DNA of 64,000 bases from Lientehia hominis (GCF_021044755.1 NZ_JAJNOR010000005.1:186001-250000); one strand, 5' to 3'. Counted from the first letter of the stretch, positions 17,943 to 27,920 are shown. Notes: generated by a model not told the origin, from the sequence alone. Made by a program: numbers and translations.

Positions 17943-18058
17943 GTAACTAATTCAACACATTTATAATTTGAATAGGGACATTATAGCATTTACTAAATAC
18001 AAATTCAATGTATACGGAAATAAAGATATAAGGAGTGGGAAGGATTCCGCCGTAGTCG

Positions 18059-18100
18059 GCATTGTAGGAAAATCCAAAAGTTTAGATTTTCCCACAATGC
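18059..18100. repeat. Long hairpin between GNAT gene and element 1
   Basis: GCATTGT-GGAAAATC pairs with GATTTTCC-ACAATGC (one A/C mismatch) around a ten-base loop. It follows the GNAT stop by about 45 bases on the minus strand. The long stem suggests a terminator, but no U run follows, so the role is open. Confidence 0.5.
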
Positions 18101-18143
18101 TTATCTTTTGGTCTTTGGTTCGGAATAGTGTAGTGCTGGCGGT

Positions 18144-18656
18144 CTATCTCTTGTTTTCGGTTGCTTGCTTCCTTACCGTACATGAGCATTTTTCCAGGGC
18201 GTCTCCCGCCAGCCGGTACGTCGTCCACTCGTCCATGGACACTGCTCCCAGGGAACGGTAAAAACGGATGCTGGAGCTGTTCCAGTCCAGACAGGACCAT
18301 TCCATCCTACCGCATCCCCTCTCCACTGCAATCTGCGCCAATTTTCTAAAGATTGCCTTTCCATATCCTTTTCCCCGGTATTCCGGCAGGATGAACAGAT
18401 CCTCCAGATAGAGACCCGCTTTTCCTAAGAAGGTAGAAAAATTATGGAAAAACAGGGCAAATCCCACTTCTTTTCCGTCCGCCACGGCGAAAAACACTTC
18501 CGCCTTTTTCTTCTGAAAGATCCATTCCTCAAGCGTCTCTGCGGTAGCTACTACCTCCTCAAGCATCTTCTCATATACTGCCAGTTCCTTGATAAAATAT
18601 AAGATCAGCGGCGTATCTTTTTCCTCCGCAAAACGAAATTCCAGTTTATTTTCCAC
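18144..18656 (-). CDS. GNAT family N-acetyltransferase
   Basis: 170 residues. The acetyl-CoA binding motif A is LEDLFILPEYRGKGYG (Q/RxxGxG as RGKGYG), followed by the helix AIFRKLAQIAV and motif B WNSSSIRFYRSLGA. This pattern resembles spermidine/diamine acetyltransferase-type GNATs, but substrate cannot be read. It is the last gene of the minus-strand run that begins at 29264, with 58 bases between its start and the stop of the upstream VWA gene. Confidence 0.85.
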   Translation of the reverse strand: MENKLEFRFAEEKDTPLILYFIKELAVYEKMLEEVVATAETLEEWIFQKKKAEVFFAVADGKEVGFALFFHNFSTFLGKAGLYLEDLFILPEYRGKGYGKAIFRKLAQIAVERGCGRMEWSCLDWNSSSIRFYRSLGAVSMDEWTTYRLAGDALEKCSCTVRKQATENKR

Positions 18657-18714
18657 TTTTTACGTTCCTCTCTTCCTGTACTTTTGCTGTTATCTTCCTC
18701 TTGTGTGATCTGCT

Positions 18715-20478
18715 TCAGCTGTCCGCATCCAGCTGCCGTTTTAAATAAGTTCCCACCACATTGGAGAAATTGGCGATATCCCGGATATAGGCAAAATCCT
18801 TTCCAAATATCTTTTTCTCCGCGCTCAGGTCAATTTCTTTCCCCGCAAACACTCCAAGGACAGATATACCCATGTTCCTGGCATGCCGCACTTCCCTGGC
18901 CGTATCTGTGACCGCGTATTCTCCACCGTAGGTGTGAGGGTTTTTACTGTTCGGTCTGTTCACGATTATGTCGTTGGGCCTTCCGTCACTTAATACGATC
19001 AGGATCTTATTTTCTTCCTGCCGCTTTAAAAGCCCGTCCGCGGCCGCCCGAATGGCCAGACCATCCCGGTTGTTGGACGAGGTCGTGTATTCCATGATAT
19101 TCTTATCTGCGGATTTATCGTCTTCATAGTCCCGAAAACGGTGCAGCACCGTATAATCCCAAAAGGTACAGAAGCTCATGACCCTGTGGGGGATTTCTAC
19201 GCCGCTCAGCGCCCTGCTGATGATATATCCCTGCAAGGCTACCTTCGGCTGCCTTACTCTCTGGGAGCCGCTGGCGTCGATCAGCACATCCACGACGAAG
19301 TCAGTCGAATTCCGATTAATCGTCCTGGTGAAGAGTCTCTTGTCTTCTGTCCTTCCCACCTTCCAGAGCAGATTCGGCGTCACATGGCCGTGGTCATCTC
19401 TGACGTATTCCATTTCGCTACGCCGCATAAGCGCCTGTTTCAGAACTCCCGTCAGGATCGTTATATTCTTCCTGGCCAGATTATGGTTCTGATAATATAC
19501 TCTTTTATTCTGCTCCGCCTGCCGCAGAGCGTATTGGTACTGATAGTTATTTTTCACCGGGCTTCTCAGAATCCCTTCCGTAAAATACAGGCTGCAGTCT
19601 CCATGGGCTCCCCGGCACAGTTGATAATCCAGCCGCTTTCCTTCCAAACGGCTCAAATAGGACCTTCCGAAGTTAAGCTCCACATACGAATACACCTTCT
19701 GCAGATCCTCTTCTTTTACCCGGACTATATGGGTATTCCTTTCCCTTTTCTCCTCCTCATCCTCCTGGGCCGTCCTCGTCATAGCCCGGGAAACCCGCTT
19801 CATATAATCGTCAAAGCTCTCCTCGGAAGCGTTTTCCTTCAGAAAGTCCCTCCAGCCAAACTCTGCAAGTTCCTCCAGGGTCACAGCGAGCACCTCGTCC
19901 AGACCGCCTTGTTTCTCCTCAAAGCTCCTGTCCAGAAGACGGTTATACAAGCCGTCTACCACCCGGATGATATCCATGGTATCGGAAGCTTCCTCAAGGC
20001 TCAGCACGTCAGTCAGCGCCTGCTCAAGCTTTCTGGTCGTCCGGTATTCCGGCGCCAGAGCCTTTTTTATATACGCTATTCTCAGCATACCGGTCATGGA
20101 CTCCGCCAGTCTTCTGCCGCCATATTCCAAAATGTCGGTAAATGCCTGCCGGCGGATCTCCCGCACACCGCTTCGCTCTTCCTCAACTTTTCTGTGGACT
20201 GCCGCGTCTACACAAGTCTGGGCCAGCCTCATCAGATTTTTCTGCTCTGCCCCTAAGAATGTCTTTTTCAGCACGTAAAGGGCCAGGGCGTCCTTGTCAA
20301 AATATCTGGCAAAGGCCCCCTGTTTGACCGCATCATACAAAGAGATATATTTGGACTTCTGAAAAGAGTCCACATCTAAAGAAACTTCCAGATCATAGTC
20401 GCCGCTGACGGTCCACATCAGGTTCCGGATACGGTTTTCCACTTCCATCTGATGCTCATTTTCCCAATATTCCTTCAT
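18715..20478 (-). CDS. VWA-domain protein, partner of MoxR ATPase 1
   Basis: About 587 residues. The C-terminal third is a von Willebrand A domain with an intact MIDAS: DASGS, a conserved Thr in TTSSNNRDG, and SDGRPND. The long N-terminal part is helical with no domain I recognise. Such proteins pair with MoxR-type AAA+ ATPases as metal-chelatase-like or remodelling machines (CobT/ChlD, NorD, CbbO). The ATPase is encoded directly upstream. The start is the ATG at 20478 with AAGAGG upstream; an ATG at 20529 overlaps the ATPase gene and lacks a site. Confidence 0.8.
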   Translation of the reverse strand: MKEYWENEHQMEVENRIRNLMWTVSGDYDLEVSLDVDSFQKSKYISLYDAVKQGAFARYFDKDALALYVLKKTFLGAEQKNLMRLAQTCVDAAVHRKVEEERSGVREIRRQAFTDILEYGGRRLAESMTGMLRIAYIKKALAPEYRTTRKLEQALTDVLSLEEASDTMDIIRVVDGLYNRLLDRSFEEKQGGLDEVLAVTLEELAEFGWRDFLKENASEESFDDYMKRVSRAMTRTAQEDEEEKRERNTHIVRVKEEDLQKVYSYVELNFGRSYLSRLEGKRLDYQLCRGAHGDCSLYFTEGILRSPVKNNYQYQYALRQAEQNKRVYYQNHNLARKNITILTGVLKQALMRRSEMEYVRDDHGHVTPNLLWKVGRTEDKRLFTRTINRNSTDFVVDVLIDASGSQRVRQPKVALQGYIISRALSGVEIPHRVMSFCTFWDYTVLHRFRDYEDDKSADKNIMEYTTSSNNRDGLAIRAAADGLLKRQEENKILIVLSDGRPNDIIVNRPNSKNPHTYGGEYAVTDTAREVRHARNMGISVLGVFAGKEIDLSAEKKIFGKDFAYIRDIANFSNVVGTYLKRQLDADS

Positions 20479-20518
20479 TCCCGTACCTCTTCCTGTTTTC
20501 TGCCGCTCCTGCCCGCGC

Positions 20519-21442
20519 CTAGGACTCAAATACGTCTGCTGCCGTCCAGCTGTCTGGAATCCTGGTCATGACCACATCACCGATGATCTCTTTTTCAAAA
20601 ATATCAAAGGTCTTATTGGTGATTCCCATTTTCACGGCCAGGGCCGGACGAAGACCGCTCCTCATGGTCTTCATGGATGCCAAAAGCCCTCTTAGATCCA
20701 ATGGCCGGGTCGTGATCTCTCCGTTGAATGCCTTTAGCTGCAAATCCAGGAAAAGGCCGGAGAACTGTTCCAGAGCCTTGTCTTTTCCATCAGGAAACGT
20801 CACCTTCAGTATCTTCATCAGAGTAGCTTCATCCACCGGCGGCATATCAATTACCTGGAACCTGGAGACAAGGGCTTCATTGAGCTCTTTCGTCCCCGCA
20901 TATCCATAATTCATCGTACCGATGAATCTGGCGGCCGGATGAAGCGATATCTTTTCATACCCCGGAACATCTATAATCCTCCGATAATCCAGCGTGGCAT
21001 GCAGCACCGAAACCGCGTCGTTCTTTGCCATATTGATCTCATCCAGCACCCCAAAACCGCCGTATTCGGCGCACTGATATACGGGCCCCCTCCTCAGAGT
21101 CACTTCATTATCCTTAAAAGTATCCGTGCCAATCAGGGAACTGCTGTCCGTATTCACATGGAACGAGATATTATAAGTGGGTCTTCCGAACAGATACGCC
21201 AGATTTTCCGCCAGTACATTTTTTCCGGTGGCCTTAGAGCCGGAAAGGAGCAGATTCTCCCCCTGCAAAAGCGCGGCAATCGCCTGCTCCAGGATGTCTT
21301 TCCCATAAAAAGGAATCATCGGTATCACCACACGCTGCTTTTCACTCTCTTCCACATCATATAATTTACGGAAAGCCTCAAGATCGGCTATCAACCCTTC
21401 ATCTACTTTCTGCTCTTTTAAAAATGCAGTCTCTTCTGCCAT
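20519..21442 (-). CDS. MoxR-type AAA+ ATPase 1
   Basis: 307 residues. Walker A reads GSKATGKN, with Asn where Ser/Thr is usual after the Lys; Walker B is VLDEINMAK; sensor-1 is FIGTMNYG; the arginine finger region is ALVSRFQVIDM. MoxR ATPases remodel or insert cofactors into partner proteins through a VWA protein, here the gene 41 bases downstream. It follows larB by 49 bases, so it probably belongs to the same transcript as the nickel-pincer genes. Confidence 0.85.
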   Translation of the reverse strand: MAEETAFLKEQKVDEGLIADLEAFRKLYDVEESEKQRVVIPMIPFYGKDILEQAIAALLQGENLLLSGSKATGKNVLAENLAYLFGRPTYNISFHVNTDSSSLIGTDTFKDNEVTLRRGPVYQCAEYGGFGVLDEINMAKNDAVSVLHATLDYRRIIDVPGYEKISLHPAARFIGTMNYGYAGTKELNEALVSRFQVIDMPPVDEATLMKILKVTFPDGKDKALEQFSGLFLDLQLKAFNGEITTRPLDLRGLLASMKTMRSGLRPALAVKMGITNKTFDIFEKEIIGDVVMTRIPDSWTAADVFES

Positions 21443-21490
21443 TGCCGCACACCTCTTTCTTCTGCCGCCGTCGTTGTCCGGCTAAGTGAT

Positions 21491-22240
21491 TCATTTCCTT
21501 TCTGCGATCAGCCTGTTGATCTGTGCTCCCATATATCCTGCGCCGAAGCCATTGTCAATATTCACCACAGCCATTCCTTCTGCACAGGAATTCAGCATAC
21601 TGAGAAGAGGAGCTACCCCCTCGAAGCTGGCGCCGTATCCAATGGAGGTCGGCACGGCGATCACCGGCTTATCCACCAGTCCCGTGATGACGCCTCCCAG
21701 CGCGCCCTCCATCCCGGCAACCGCGACAATACAGTTCGCTTTCCTTATCTCTTCTATTTTCGAAAAGAGCCTGTGGATTCCCGCTACCCCCACATCAAAT
21801 ACCCGAAGGACCTCACTTCCGTGAAATTCCGCCGTCTGGGCCGCTTCTTCCGCTACGGGTATATCGGCGGTGCCTCCGGTACATACGGCCACAAGGCCCA
21901 TCCTTTCCATGGGAAACGGCTCATATTTCAATACTCCGGAAATCTCATCATATACCACCTCAGGCACCGCAAGCCGCACGGCGTCATACTGTTCCCTTGA
22001 GGCTCTGGTCCCCATGACATTCACCTGCCTGTCGCGGAAGGTCTCGTAGATATGGACCAGATGCGGGAGCTTTTTCCCCCTGCAGAAAATCACTTCTCCA
22101 AAGCCTCTTCGTTTGTTTCTGTGAAAATCGATCTTAGCGCAGCCGATATCTTCGTACTCCTGGCCGCCCAGCATGATCTCCGCTTCCTCCAAAGGAAGCT
22201 CTCCGCTTTTCACCTGTTCCAGAACTTCTCTTATTTCCAT
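21491..22240 (-). CDS. larB: Nickel pincer cofactor biosynthesis protein LarB
   Basis: First step of nickel pincer nucleotide synthesis: carboxylation of the pyridinium ring of nicotinic acid adenine dinucleotide and hydrolysis to P2CMN. 249 residues with the PurE-like AIR-carboxylase fold in the C-terminal two thirds: CTGGTADIPVAEEAA, GMEGALGGVITGLVD and ALPTSIGYGAS-like (VPTSIGYGASFEG) segments. Good ribosome site AGGAGAGAGG. It lies directly after larE. Confidence 0.93.
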   Translation of the reverse strand: MEIREVLEQVKSGELPLEEAEIMLGGQEYEDIGCAKIDFHRNKRRGFGEVIFCRGKKLPHLVHIYETFRDRQVNVMGTRASREQYDAVRLAVPEVVYDEISGVLKYEPFPMERMGLVAVCTGGTADIPVAEEAAQTAEFHGSEVLRVFDVGVAGIHRLFSKIEEIRKANCIVAVAGMEGALGGVITGLVDKPVIAVPTSIGYGASFEGVAPLLSMLNSCAEGMAVVNIDNGFGAGYMGAQINRLIAERK

Positions 22241-22275
22241 GTCCTCTCTCCTGTCCAGCTAATACGGGCTGCCAT

Positions 22276-23088
22276 TCACAGTAAATCCATGCTTCCGGAA
22301 CGGAATCCTTCGGCATCCAGTGTAATATAAACAAAGCCCAAGTCCTTTAATCGGGCTACGATGTCCTCCCTTAATGTGATAAAAGAAGAAATCTGGTCCA
22401 GATCTATCTCTATCCTCGTGATATTCCCGTGGACCCGGATTCTGACACTCCGGAAGCCAAGCTCCGCCAGATAATTTTCTCCTGCGGCTATCCGTCCCAA
22501 AAGCTCCGGTTCCAGCCTGGTACCATAGGGAAGCCTTGTGGCCAGACAGGAGTTGGACGGTTTTTCCGCCACAGAAACTCCATACTCAGCGGCCAAACGC
22601 CGTACTTCTTCTTTACTGAAGCCGGCTTCCTTAAGAGGACTCAGGATTTTCAGTTCAGAAAGTGCCCGCAGCCCTGGCCTGTATGCCGTTCCATCGTCTT
22701 TGTTGGTTCCGTCCATCACAACAGTGCACTGATGCTCTGCCGCGAATTCTTTCAGCCTGGTAAACAGAAATTTTTTGCATTGGTAGCACCTGTCCACAGG
22801 ATTATCGAGGATCGCCGGATTATCCAGCTCATTGACGGGAATCACAGCAAAATCCGCTCCGCATTCAAGTGCTACCTTTTCTGCCGCCTCTTCATCCCGC
22901 TTCGAATGGAGAAACGTATCGAACAGCACGCCAAAAACCACTCCGCCATTCTTCTTTTGTTCCCGGCAGGCAGCTGCCAAAATCAGGCTGCTGTCGACCC
23001 CTCCGGAAAACGCGATGCATACGCCTTCCTTTACTGCATTCTGTATCATGTTGGTCAGCATCTGCTTCTTTTGTTCGTATTCATCCAT
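22276..23088 (-). CDS. larE: ATP-dependent sacrificial sulfur transferase LarE
   Basis: Converts the two carboxylates of P2CMN to thiocarboxylates, using its own or a cluster-borne sulfur. About 270 residues from the ATG at 23088, matching the family; the longer GTG start at 23154 overlaps larC. The PP-loop is FSGGVDSSLI; a Cys in DRCYQCKKFLFT and another in SNSCLATR are present. The three-Cys pattern (CYQC plus SNSCLA) suggests the cluster-dependent class of LarE rather than the single-Cys sacrificial class, though this is inference. Confidence 0.93.
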   Translation of the reverse strand: MDEYEQKKQMLTNMIQNAVKEGVCIAFSGGVDSSLILAAACREQKKNGGVVFGVLFDTFLHSKRDEEAAEKVALECGADFAVIPVNELDNPAILDNPVDRCYQCKKFLFTRLKEFAAEHQCTVVMDGTNKDDGTAYRPGLRALSELKILSPLKEAGFSKEEVRRLAAEYGVSVAEKPSNSCLATRLPYGTRLEPELLGRIAAGENYLAELGFRSVRIRVHGNITRIEIDLDQISSFITLREDIVARLKDLGFVYITLDAEGFRSGSMDLL

Positions 23089-23150
23089 TTTCTCTTGTTC
23101 CCTTCCTTTCCTCTGGCCAGGCTCCCTCTGCTTTTCCAGAGCCTTCCCGG

Positions 23151-24449
23151 TCACATGCAGCCGGCAGCTCTCCGGATTTCTTCATACGCCTCCTGAAAGG
23201 AAATGCCAGAAGCGTCTGCATATCGGGCCGCGTCCTCGTACTCCGGATAGTAAAACGTCATCTCCCCTCTGGATACTTGTTTCACCATTGCCTGGCCATA
23301 TGGTGTTTCCACTGTCAAAAGCTTTCGGGACAGCACCGTTCTTTCCAGCCGGTATCTGCGGATCCCTATGGTGGTAGTATGCAGGAAGATCAGCTCCTCC
23401 AGCGGCTCTCTGTCCTTTTCATCACAAACAACCTTCATCAAATACGCCGGCCTGTTTTTCTTCATAAAGACGGGAACATAACATACATCCCTGGCTCCTG
23501 CACGAAAAAGCTTCTCCATCACATATCCCAAAGCTTCTCCCGTGACATCGTCTATATTGGTCTCCAGCATCCACATAGCTTCCGGCTGTTTCTTCTCTTC
23601 AATCAGATACGCCCGGAGGATATTTGCTTTTGCAAAGTCCTTCTTCCCGGCGCCCATGCCTGTCTTCACAATTCGATAAGAGGAGGGAAGCTCTTCTCTG
23701 GTACGGATGCCTGCCGCAACGGCCGCGCCTGTCGGCGTCACCATTTCGCCCCGCGTATCCGTCGGTCTCAGGAACAGTCCGTACCGCTCTGCAATGGCTG
23801 TCACCGCCGGCACCGGAACCGGAAGAATCCCATGCTGACAATGGACATGCCCGCTTCCTTCACTGATCTCGGAGACCACCGCTTCCGTTATGTCCAGGTC
23901 ATCCAGACAAATCGCCGCCGCCGCAATATCCACAATGGAATCCACTGCTCCCACTTCATGGAAGTGTACTTCCTCCACCGGCTTTCCGTGCACCTTTCCT
24001 TCCGCTTCCGCCACGATCTGGAAGATACGGAGTGCTGTTTTCTTCGCCCTTTCCGTCATGCCAGACCCATTTATGATTCCGGCGATCTCCTCCAGGTTTC
24101 GATGAACATGGTCATGTGCACCGTGGCCGTGCCCGTCATGACTGTGTTCTCCCTCATGGCTATGGCCGCAGGCATGTTCTCCATGGATATGTTCTCCTTC
24201 ATGGCCGTGTTCTCCATGACTGTGTTCCGCATAATCATGGCTTTGGCCGTCTTCTTTTCCGGAAAGTATCACATCAAAGCTGCAGGCATCGATACCGCAT
24301 TTGATCCGCCGCCCGATTTTAATCTCATATCCGTCTACCTTGAGGCTGGCAAGCCCTTGTTCCAGCTTTTCCCTGCTGGCCCCCAGATCCAGGAGGGCTG
24401 CCACCGCCATATCTCCGCTGATTCCGGAATAACATTCTAAATAGAGCAT
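23151..24449 (-). CDS. larC: Nickel insertion protein LarC (CTP-dependent cyclometallase)
   Basis: Inserts nickel into the bis-thiocarboxylate precursor to give the pincer cofactor. 432 residues in one uninterrupted frame, whereas in Lactiplantibacillus plantarum larC is split by a frameshift (larC1/larC2). N-terminus YLECYSGISGDM is diagnostic. A His-rich stretch at about residues 75-115 (repeated HGHE and HSHE units) is a likely nickel store. The C-terminal half has METNIDDVTGE and VYVPVFMKKNRPAY. Starts four bases after the DUF362 gene ends. Confidence 0.93.
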   Translation of the reverse strand: MLYLECYSGISGDMAVAALLDLGASREKLEQGLASLKVDGYEIKIGRRIKCGIDACSFDVILSGKEDGQSHDYAEHSHGEHGHEGEHIHGEHACGHSHEGEHSHDGHGHGAHDHVHRNLEEIAGIINGSGMTERAKKTALRIFQIVAEAEGKVHGKPVEEVHFHEVGAVDSIVDIAAAAICLDDLDITEAVVSEISEGSGHVHCQHGILPVPVPAVTAIAERYGLFLRPTDTRGEMVTPTGAAVAAGIRTREELPSSYRIVKTGMGAGKKDFAKANILRAYLIEEKKQPEAMWMLETNIDDVTGEALGYVMEKLFRAGARDVCYVPVFMKKNRPAYLMKVVCDEKDREPLEELIFLHTTTIGIRRYRLERTVLSRKLLTVETPYGQAMVKQVSRGEMTFYYPEYEDAARYADASGISFQEAYEEIRRAAGCM

Positions 24450-24453
24450 TCTC

Positions 24454-25560
24454 TCATACCTCGATCAATTCATAGTCTTTGCTTCCGAGTCCTATCTTTA
24501 CCCCGTGGTCAATCCCCACCTTCCAGTTGGTGTTGGGGCTGACTCTCCCGAAGTGGTCCCTATCCTCATGCCCATGGCTTTCGCCGAGGATGCTGTCCGC
24601 AATAACCGGCTGTGCGTTTACCGCATCCGCACATGCCACATCCAAGGCCACTGGATCAAAGGAAGCGAACATCCCTACGTTGGGAACGATGGCCCTGTCG
24701 TTTTCACCGTGGCAGTCGCAGTAGGGTGAAACATCCACCACCAGACTGATATGGAATTGTGGTCTGCCCTGTACGACCGCCAGACTGTATTCCGCGATTT
24801 TCTGATTCACAATCTCATTGGTGGCATCCTTCGCCGCACAGACCGCATCCTTCGGACACACGCCGATACAGCGGCCGCAGCCCACGCATTTTTCATGGTT
24901 AATGGACGCTTTTCCTTCATGGAATTCCGGCGCGCCATGGGCACAGATCTTTTCGCACTGATGACATCCGATACAGCGCTCCTGATCCACATATGGCTTC
25001 CCCGTGCTGTGCATGTCCATCTTCCCGGCACGGGAGCCGCAGCCCATGCCCAGATTTTTCAGAGTTCCTCCAAAGCCGGTCATTTCATGCCCTTTAAAAT
25101 GAGTCAGGGAGATGACAATATCCGCATCCATGATCGCTCTGCCGATCTTAGCCTTCTTCACCCAGTCCCCATTTACCGGCACTTCCACATCATCTGTACC
25201 CTTCAGGCCGTCTCCGATAAGAATATGGCATCCTGTGGAAAATGGGGAAAAGCCGTTTATGTAAGCCGTCTCAATATGATCCAGTGCGTTCTTCCTTCCG
25301 CCTATATAAAGCGTATTGCAGTCGGTCAGAAACGGGCGGCCCCCCAGCTCCTTTATCATATCCACAACGGTTCTGGCATAGTTGGGGCGCAGATAAGAAA
25401 GATTTCCTCTTTCTCCGAAATGTATCTTTACCGCTACATATTTGTCCTCAAAATCAATGGTCTCAATCCCCGCCCTCCTCAGAAGCCTCTGAAGCTTCAT
25501 CTGCAGGTTTTCCCCCACCTTTGCTCTCATGCTGGTAAAATACACTTTGGATTTCTCCAT
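24454..25560 (-). CDS. DUF362 protein with two 4Fe-4S clusters
   Basis: About 368 residues. An N-terminal DUF362 domain (KVYFTSMRA, VAVKIHFGERGNLSYLRP) is followed near residues 185-245 by two ferredoxin-type motifs: CIGCHQCEKIC and CVGCGRCIGVCPKDAV. The start is the ATG at 25560, with AAGGAGG seven bases upstream. DUF362 proteins are poorly characterised, iron-sulfur proteins. Tight placement before larC points to a redox or sulfur-supply role in nickel cofactor work, or to being a client; this is inference. Confidence 0.85.
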   Translation of the reverse strand: MEKSKVYFTSMRAKVGENLQMKLQRLLRRAGIETIDFEDKYVAVKIHFGERGNLSYLRPNYARTVVDMIKELGGRPFLTDCNTLYIGGRKNALDHIETAYINGFSPFSTGCHILIGDGLKGTDDVEVPVNGDWVKKAKIGRAIMDADIVISLTHFKGHEMTGFGGTLKNLGMGCGSRAGKMDMHSTGKPYVDQERCIGCHQCEKICAHGAPEFHEGKASINHEKCVGCGRCIGVCPKDAVCAAKDATNEIVNQKIAEYSLAVVQGRPQFHISLVVDVSPYCDCHGENDRAIVPNVGMFASFDPVALDVACADAVNAQPVIADSILGESHGHEDRDHFGRVSPNTNWKVGIDHGVKIGLGSKDYELIEV

Positions 25561-25598
25561 ACAATTTCCTCCTTCTCCCATAATCTCCTTGAAACTGG

Positions 25599-26288
25599 TC
25601 AATATATAACCGGATGGACCTCCGCATTACATCTCTTCTTTTCAAGAAGAGGCATTATCTCCGACAAATCACCGCATTTGGCATATAAAAGCCTCTCTAT
25701 TTCCGGTTTCGGCTCCAGAAGGTCCGGAATCATGACCACGGGCATGCCGGCCCGGACAGCCGAAAGCACCCCGTTCGGGGCATCCTCCAAAGCCAGGCAG
25801 CTGGACGGCGATTCCCTAAGCAAGCTGGCCGCTTTCTGATAGATATCAGGCGCCGGCTTCGTCCTCTCTATCATATTTCCACAGACTATGGCGTCAAAAT
25901 ATCCCCGGATTCCCGCGCGTTCCAGATTTCCTGCCGCATAATCATAGCTGGAAGAAGTGGCCATGCCAATCTTATAGCCGTTTTCTTTCAGATACTTCAA
26001 AAGCTCATAAAGGCCCGGCTTGACGCTGATGCCTTCCTCCTCCGCCTTTTCCCAGAAAAACTGCTTGGTATACCGGCGGAATGTATCAAATGGAAACGCT
26101 TCCCCGTAATGTTCCAGGAAATAAGCCCTCCTGCCGGCTACTCCCATCCCCAGGGTCTGATAGATATTCTGCCCCAGGTCTTCCTCTTCATAGCCCAGAG
26201 CCCGGCCGCTCAGAGTCCAGGATAGCTGCACCAGACGTTCTGAGTCGAACATCAGACCATCCATATCAAAGATAACCGCTTCTGTCAT
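25599..26288 (-). CDS. HAD family phosphatase
   Basis: About 229 residues of the beta-phosphoglucomutase-like HAD subfamily. Motif I is VIFDMDGLMFDSE (nucleophile and acid Asp), motif II is ATSSSYD, motif III Lys in ERTKPAPDIY, motif IV LALEDAPNG. Starts at the ATG overlapping the stop of the MoxR gene upstream (ATGA). Substrate unknown; sitting in the lar cluster it could clean up nucleotide or sugar phosphates. Confidence 0.88.
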   Translation of the reverse strand: MTEAVIFDMDGLMFDSERLVQLSWTLSGRALGYEEEDLGQNIYQTLGMGVAGRRAYFLEHYGEAFPFDTFRRYTKQFFWEKAEEEGISVKPGLYELLKYLKENGYKIGMATSSSYDYAAGNLERAGIRGYFDAIVCGNMIERTKPAPDIYQKAASLLRESPSSCLALEDAPNGVLSAVRAGMPVVMIPDLLEPKPEIERLLYAKCGDLSEIMPLLEKKRCNAEVHPVIY

Positions 26289-27862
26289 ATGAGATCCGCC
26301 CCCGTCATCCAATCCTTCGCTTCTTCTATCTGGCTGCTGATTTCCTGCTGTCTTTCCGCGAACAGAAGCCCCTTATTGTATTTGTAATACCGGTCGCAGC
26401 CGTTTTCCTGAATATACCAGGCGCTGTAATATCCCGCCGTGAGCTCCGTCACGAAAACCACCAGCTCCTGGCCCTGTCCAAAGGCTGCCTCCAGAAAATC
26501 AAACGCATAATCAAGCTTTTCCGCTGTTTTATCAAGCAGCTCCTGCCGGCCCTGGGTCTCCTCCGCAAATGCTTCCCTGACAAGCGAAAACCCCGTATCT
26601 GTCTTGGTGTCCTCTGCTGCGTTCATCACATATTTTTTCATATATTCCAGTTTATCCTGGACTTTAAAAGCCGTGATCTCCGACAGCTTGTCAAGCTGCC
26701 CCGCCTCCCGGTCCCTCTGAAACGCTTTCTCCGCCAGCTGCCGTTCCTCTTCCAGACACCGCACAGTATCCCGCAGCTCTCTGTCCGTCTCTGCCGGATT
26801 TCCGGTATCTGCCACCATTTTATCAAGCCTGACTCTGACCGACCTAAGATGGCCGAACAGCTCCGTCACCACACGGTCCTGCAGGTATGCTTTTCGAAAT
26901 TCTTCTCCCAGCCTGTCCAGAAGAAGTCCCATGACGCTGATCCTTTCATCAAATTCCGCAAAGTGAAGCTTGGAAATGACCGACGGCTGTACGCGCCCGG
27001 CGAGCACCTCATCTATCTGATAATCCCGGTGATACTTGTGATAGAGCTCCAGATAATTGGCAAAATCCTTGGCGATCTTCGGATGCTGGATATACTGTCC
27101 GATCACCTGGGCATCCACCGGCTGACCCAGCTCCTCGTACACGGAAAGAAACTGTGACAGGTCCTCCCATCCCCTCGCCGTAGCAAAAAACACGCCGTCC
27201 ACCGTTGTCTCTATCCGGTAAAAATGATCCTTACGGATATCCAGATAAGAAAGAATAGCCCCTTGAAGCTTTTCCCTGTAGGCATATTCCTTCCATACTC
27301 CGTAATCTGCCTCCACATCCAGACGTTTCACCCGGTCCAGCGTCACCACGTCAAAATCCCGGACCGATTTATTGTACTCAGGCGGATTCCCGGCCGCCAC
27401 GATAATCCATCCTTCCGGCACCTGCTGATTGCCAAAGGTCTTACATTGTAAAAATTGGAGCATCATAGGCGCCATCGTCTCTGAAACACAGTTGATCTCG
27501 TCGATGAACAAGATCCCCTCTTTAATGCCTGTCCTTTCCATTTTATCATATATAGCCGCAATGATCTCACTCATGGTATATTCTGTCACGGAGCAGGCTT
27601 TTCCGCCGTATTCTTTTTCCTTTATAAAGGGAAGTCCCACCGCGCTCTGCCTTGTATGGTGGGTGATTGTATATGCCACCAGCCCTACATGACATTCTCT
27701 GGCCGTCTGTTCCATGATCTGAGTCTTCCCGATGCCGGGTGGCCCCATCAAAAGAACAGGCCGCTGTCTGATGGACGGAATCACATATTCTCCGAACTCA
27801 TCCTTTAATAGATATGCTTTGATGGTGTTCTTGATTTCTTCCTTTGCCCGCTTGATATTCAC
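26285..27862 (-). CDS. MoxR-type AAA+ ATPase 2
   Basis: 525 residues. The N-terminal AAA+ domain has Walker A GPPGIGKTQ, Walker B ILFIDEINCV and sensor-1 IVAAGNPPEY. The C-terminal 250 residues are helical and charged, with a long coiled coil around 340-400. It starts with GTG at 27862 behind AGAGG. Its VWA partner is encoded directly upstream. Longer than MoxR ATPase 1 and only distantly similar, so the two pairs are not a recent duplication. Confidence 0.85.
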   Translation of the reverse strand: MNIKRAKEEIKNTIKAYLLKDEFGEYVIPSIRQRPVLLMGPPGIGKTQIMEQTARECHVGLVAYTITHHTRQSAVGLPFIKEKEYGGKACSVTEYTMSEIIAAIYDKMERTGIKEGILFIDEINCVSETMAPMMLQFLQCKTFGNQQVPEGWIIVAAGNPPEYNKSVRDFDVVTLDRVKRLDVEADYGVWKEYAYREKLQGAILSYLDIRKDHFYRIETTVDGVFFATARGWEDLSQFLSVYEELGQPVDAQVIGQYIQHPKIAKDFANYLELYHKYHRDYQIDEVLAGRVQPSVISKLHFAEFDERISVMGLLLDRLGEEFRKAYLQDRVVTELFGHLRSVRVRLDKMVADTGNPAETDRELRDTVRCLEEERQLAEKAFQRDREAGQLDKLSEITAFKVQDKLEYMKKYVMNAAEDTKTDTGFSLVREAFAEETQGRQELLDKTAEKLDYAFDFLEAAFGQGQELVVFVTELTAGYYSAWYIQENGCDRYYKYNKGLLFAERQQEISSQIEEAKDWMTGADLI

Positions 27863-27920
27863 GTTTCTGCCTCTTCTTTTCTGCTCTTATATACGGATTT
27901 TTATCCTTTACAGTTTCATT

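Noticed and set aside
6590..18060. Similarity between ATAAAGA...AGTG sequences at the two ends of element 1 as attachment sites
   Set aside because: The match is gapped and short; not better than expected by chance in AT-rich sequence.
22869..24440. 523-codon plus-strand open frame
   Set aside because: Antisense to larC and larE, with composition set by the His-rich coding strand; not a gene.
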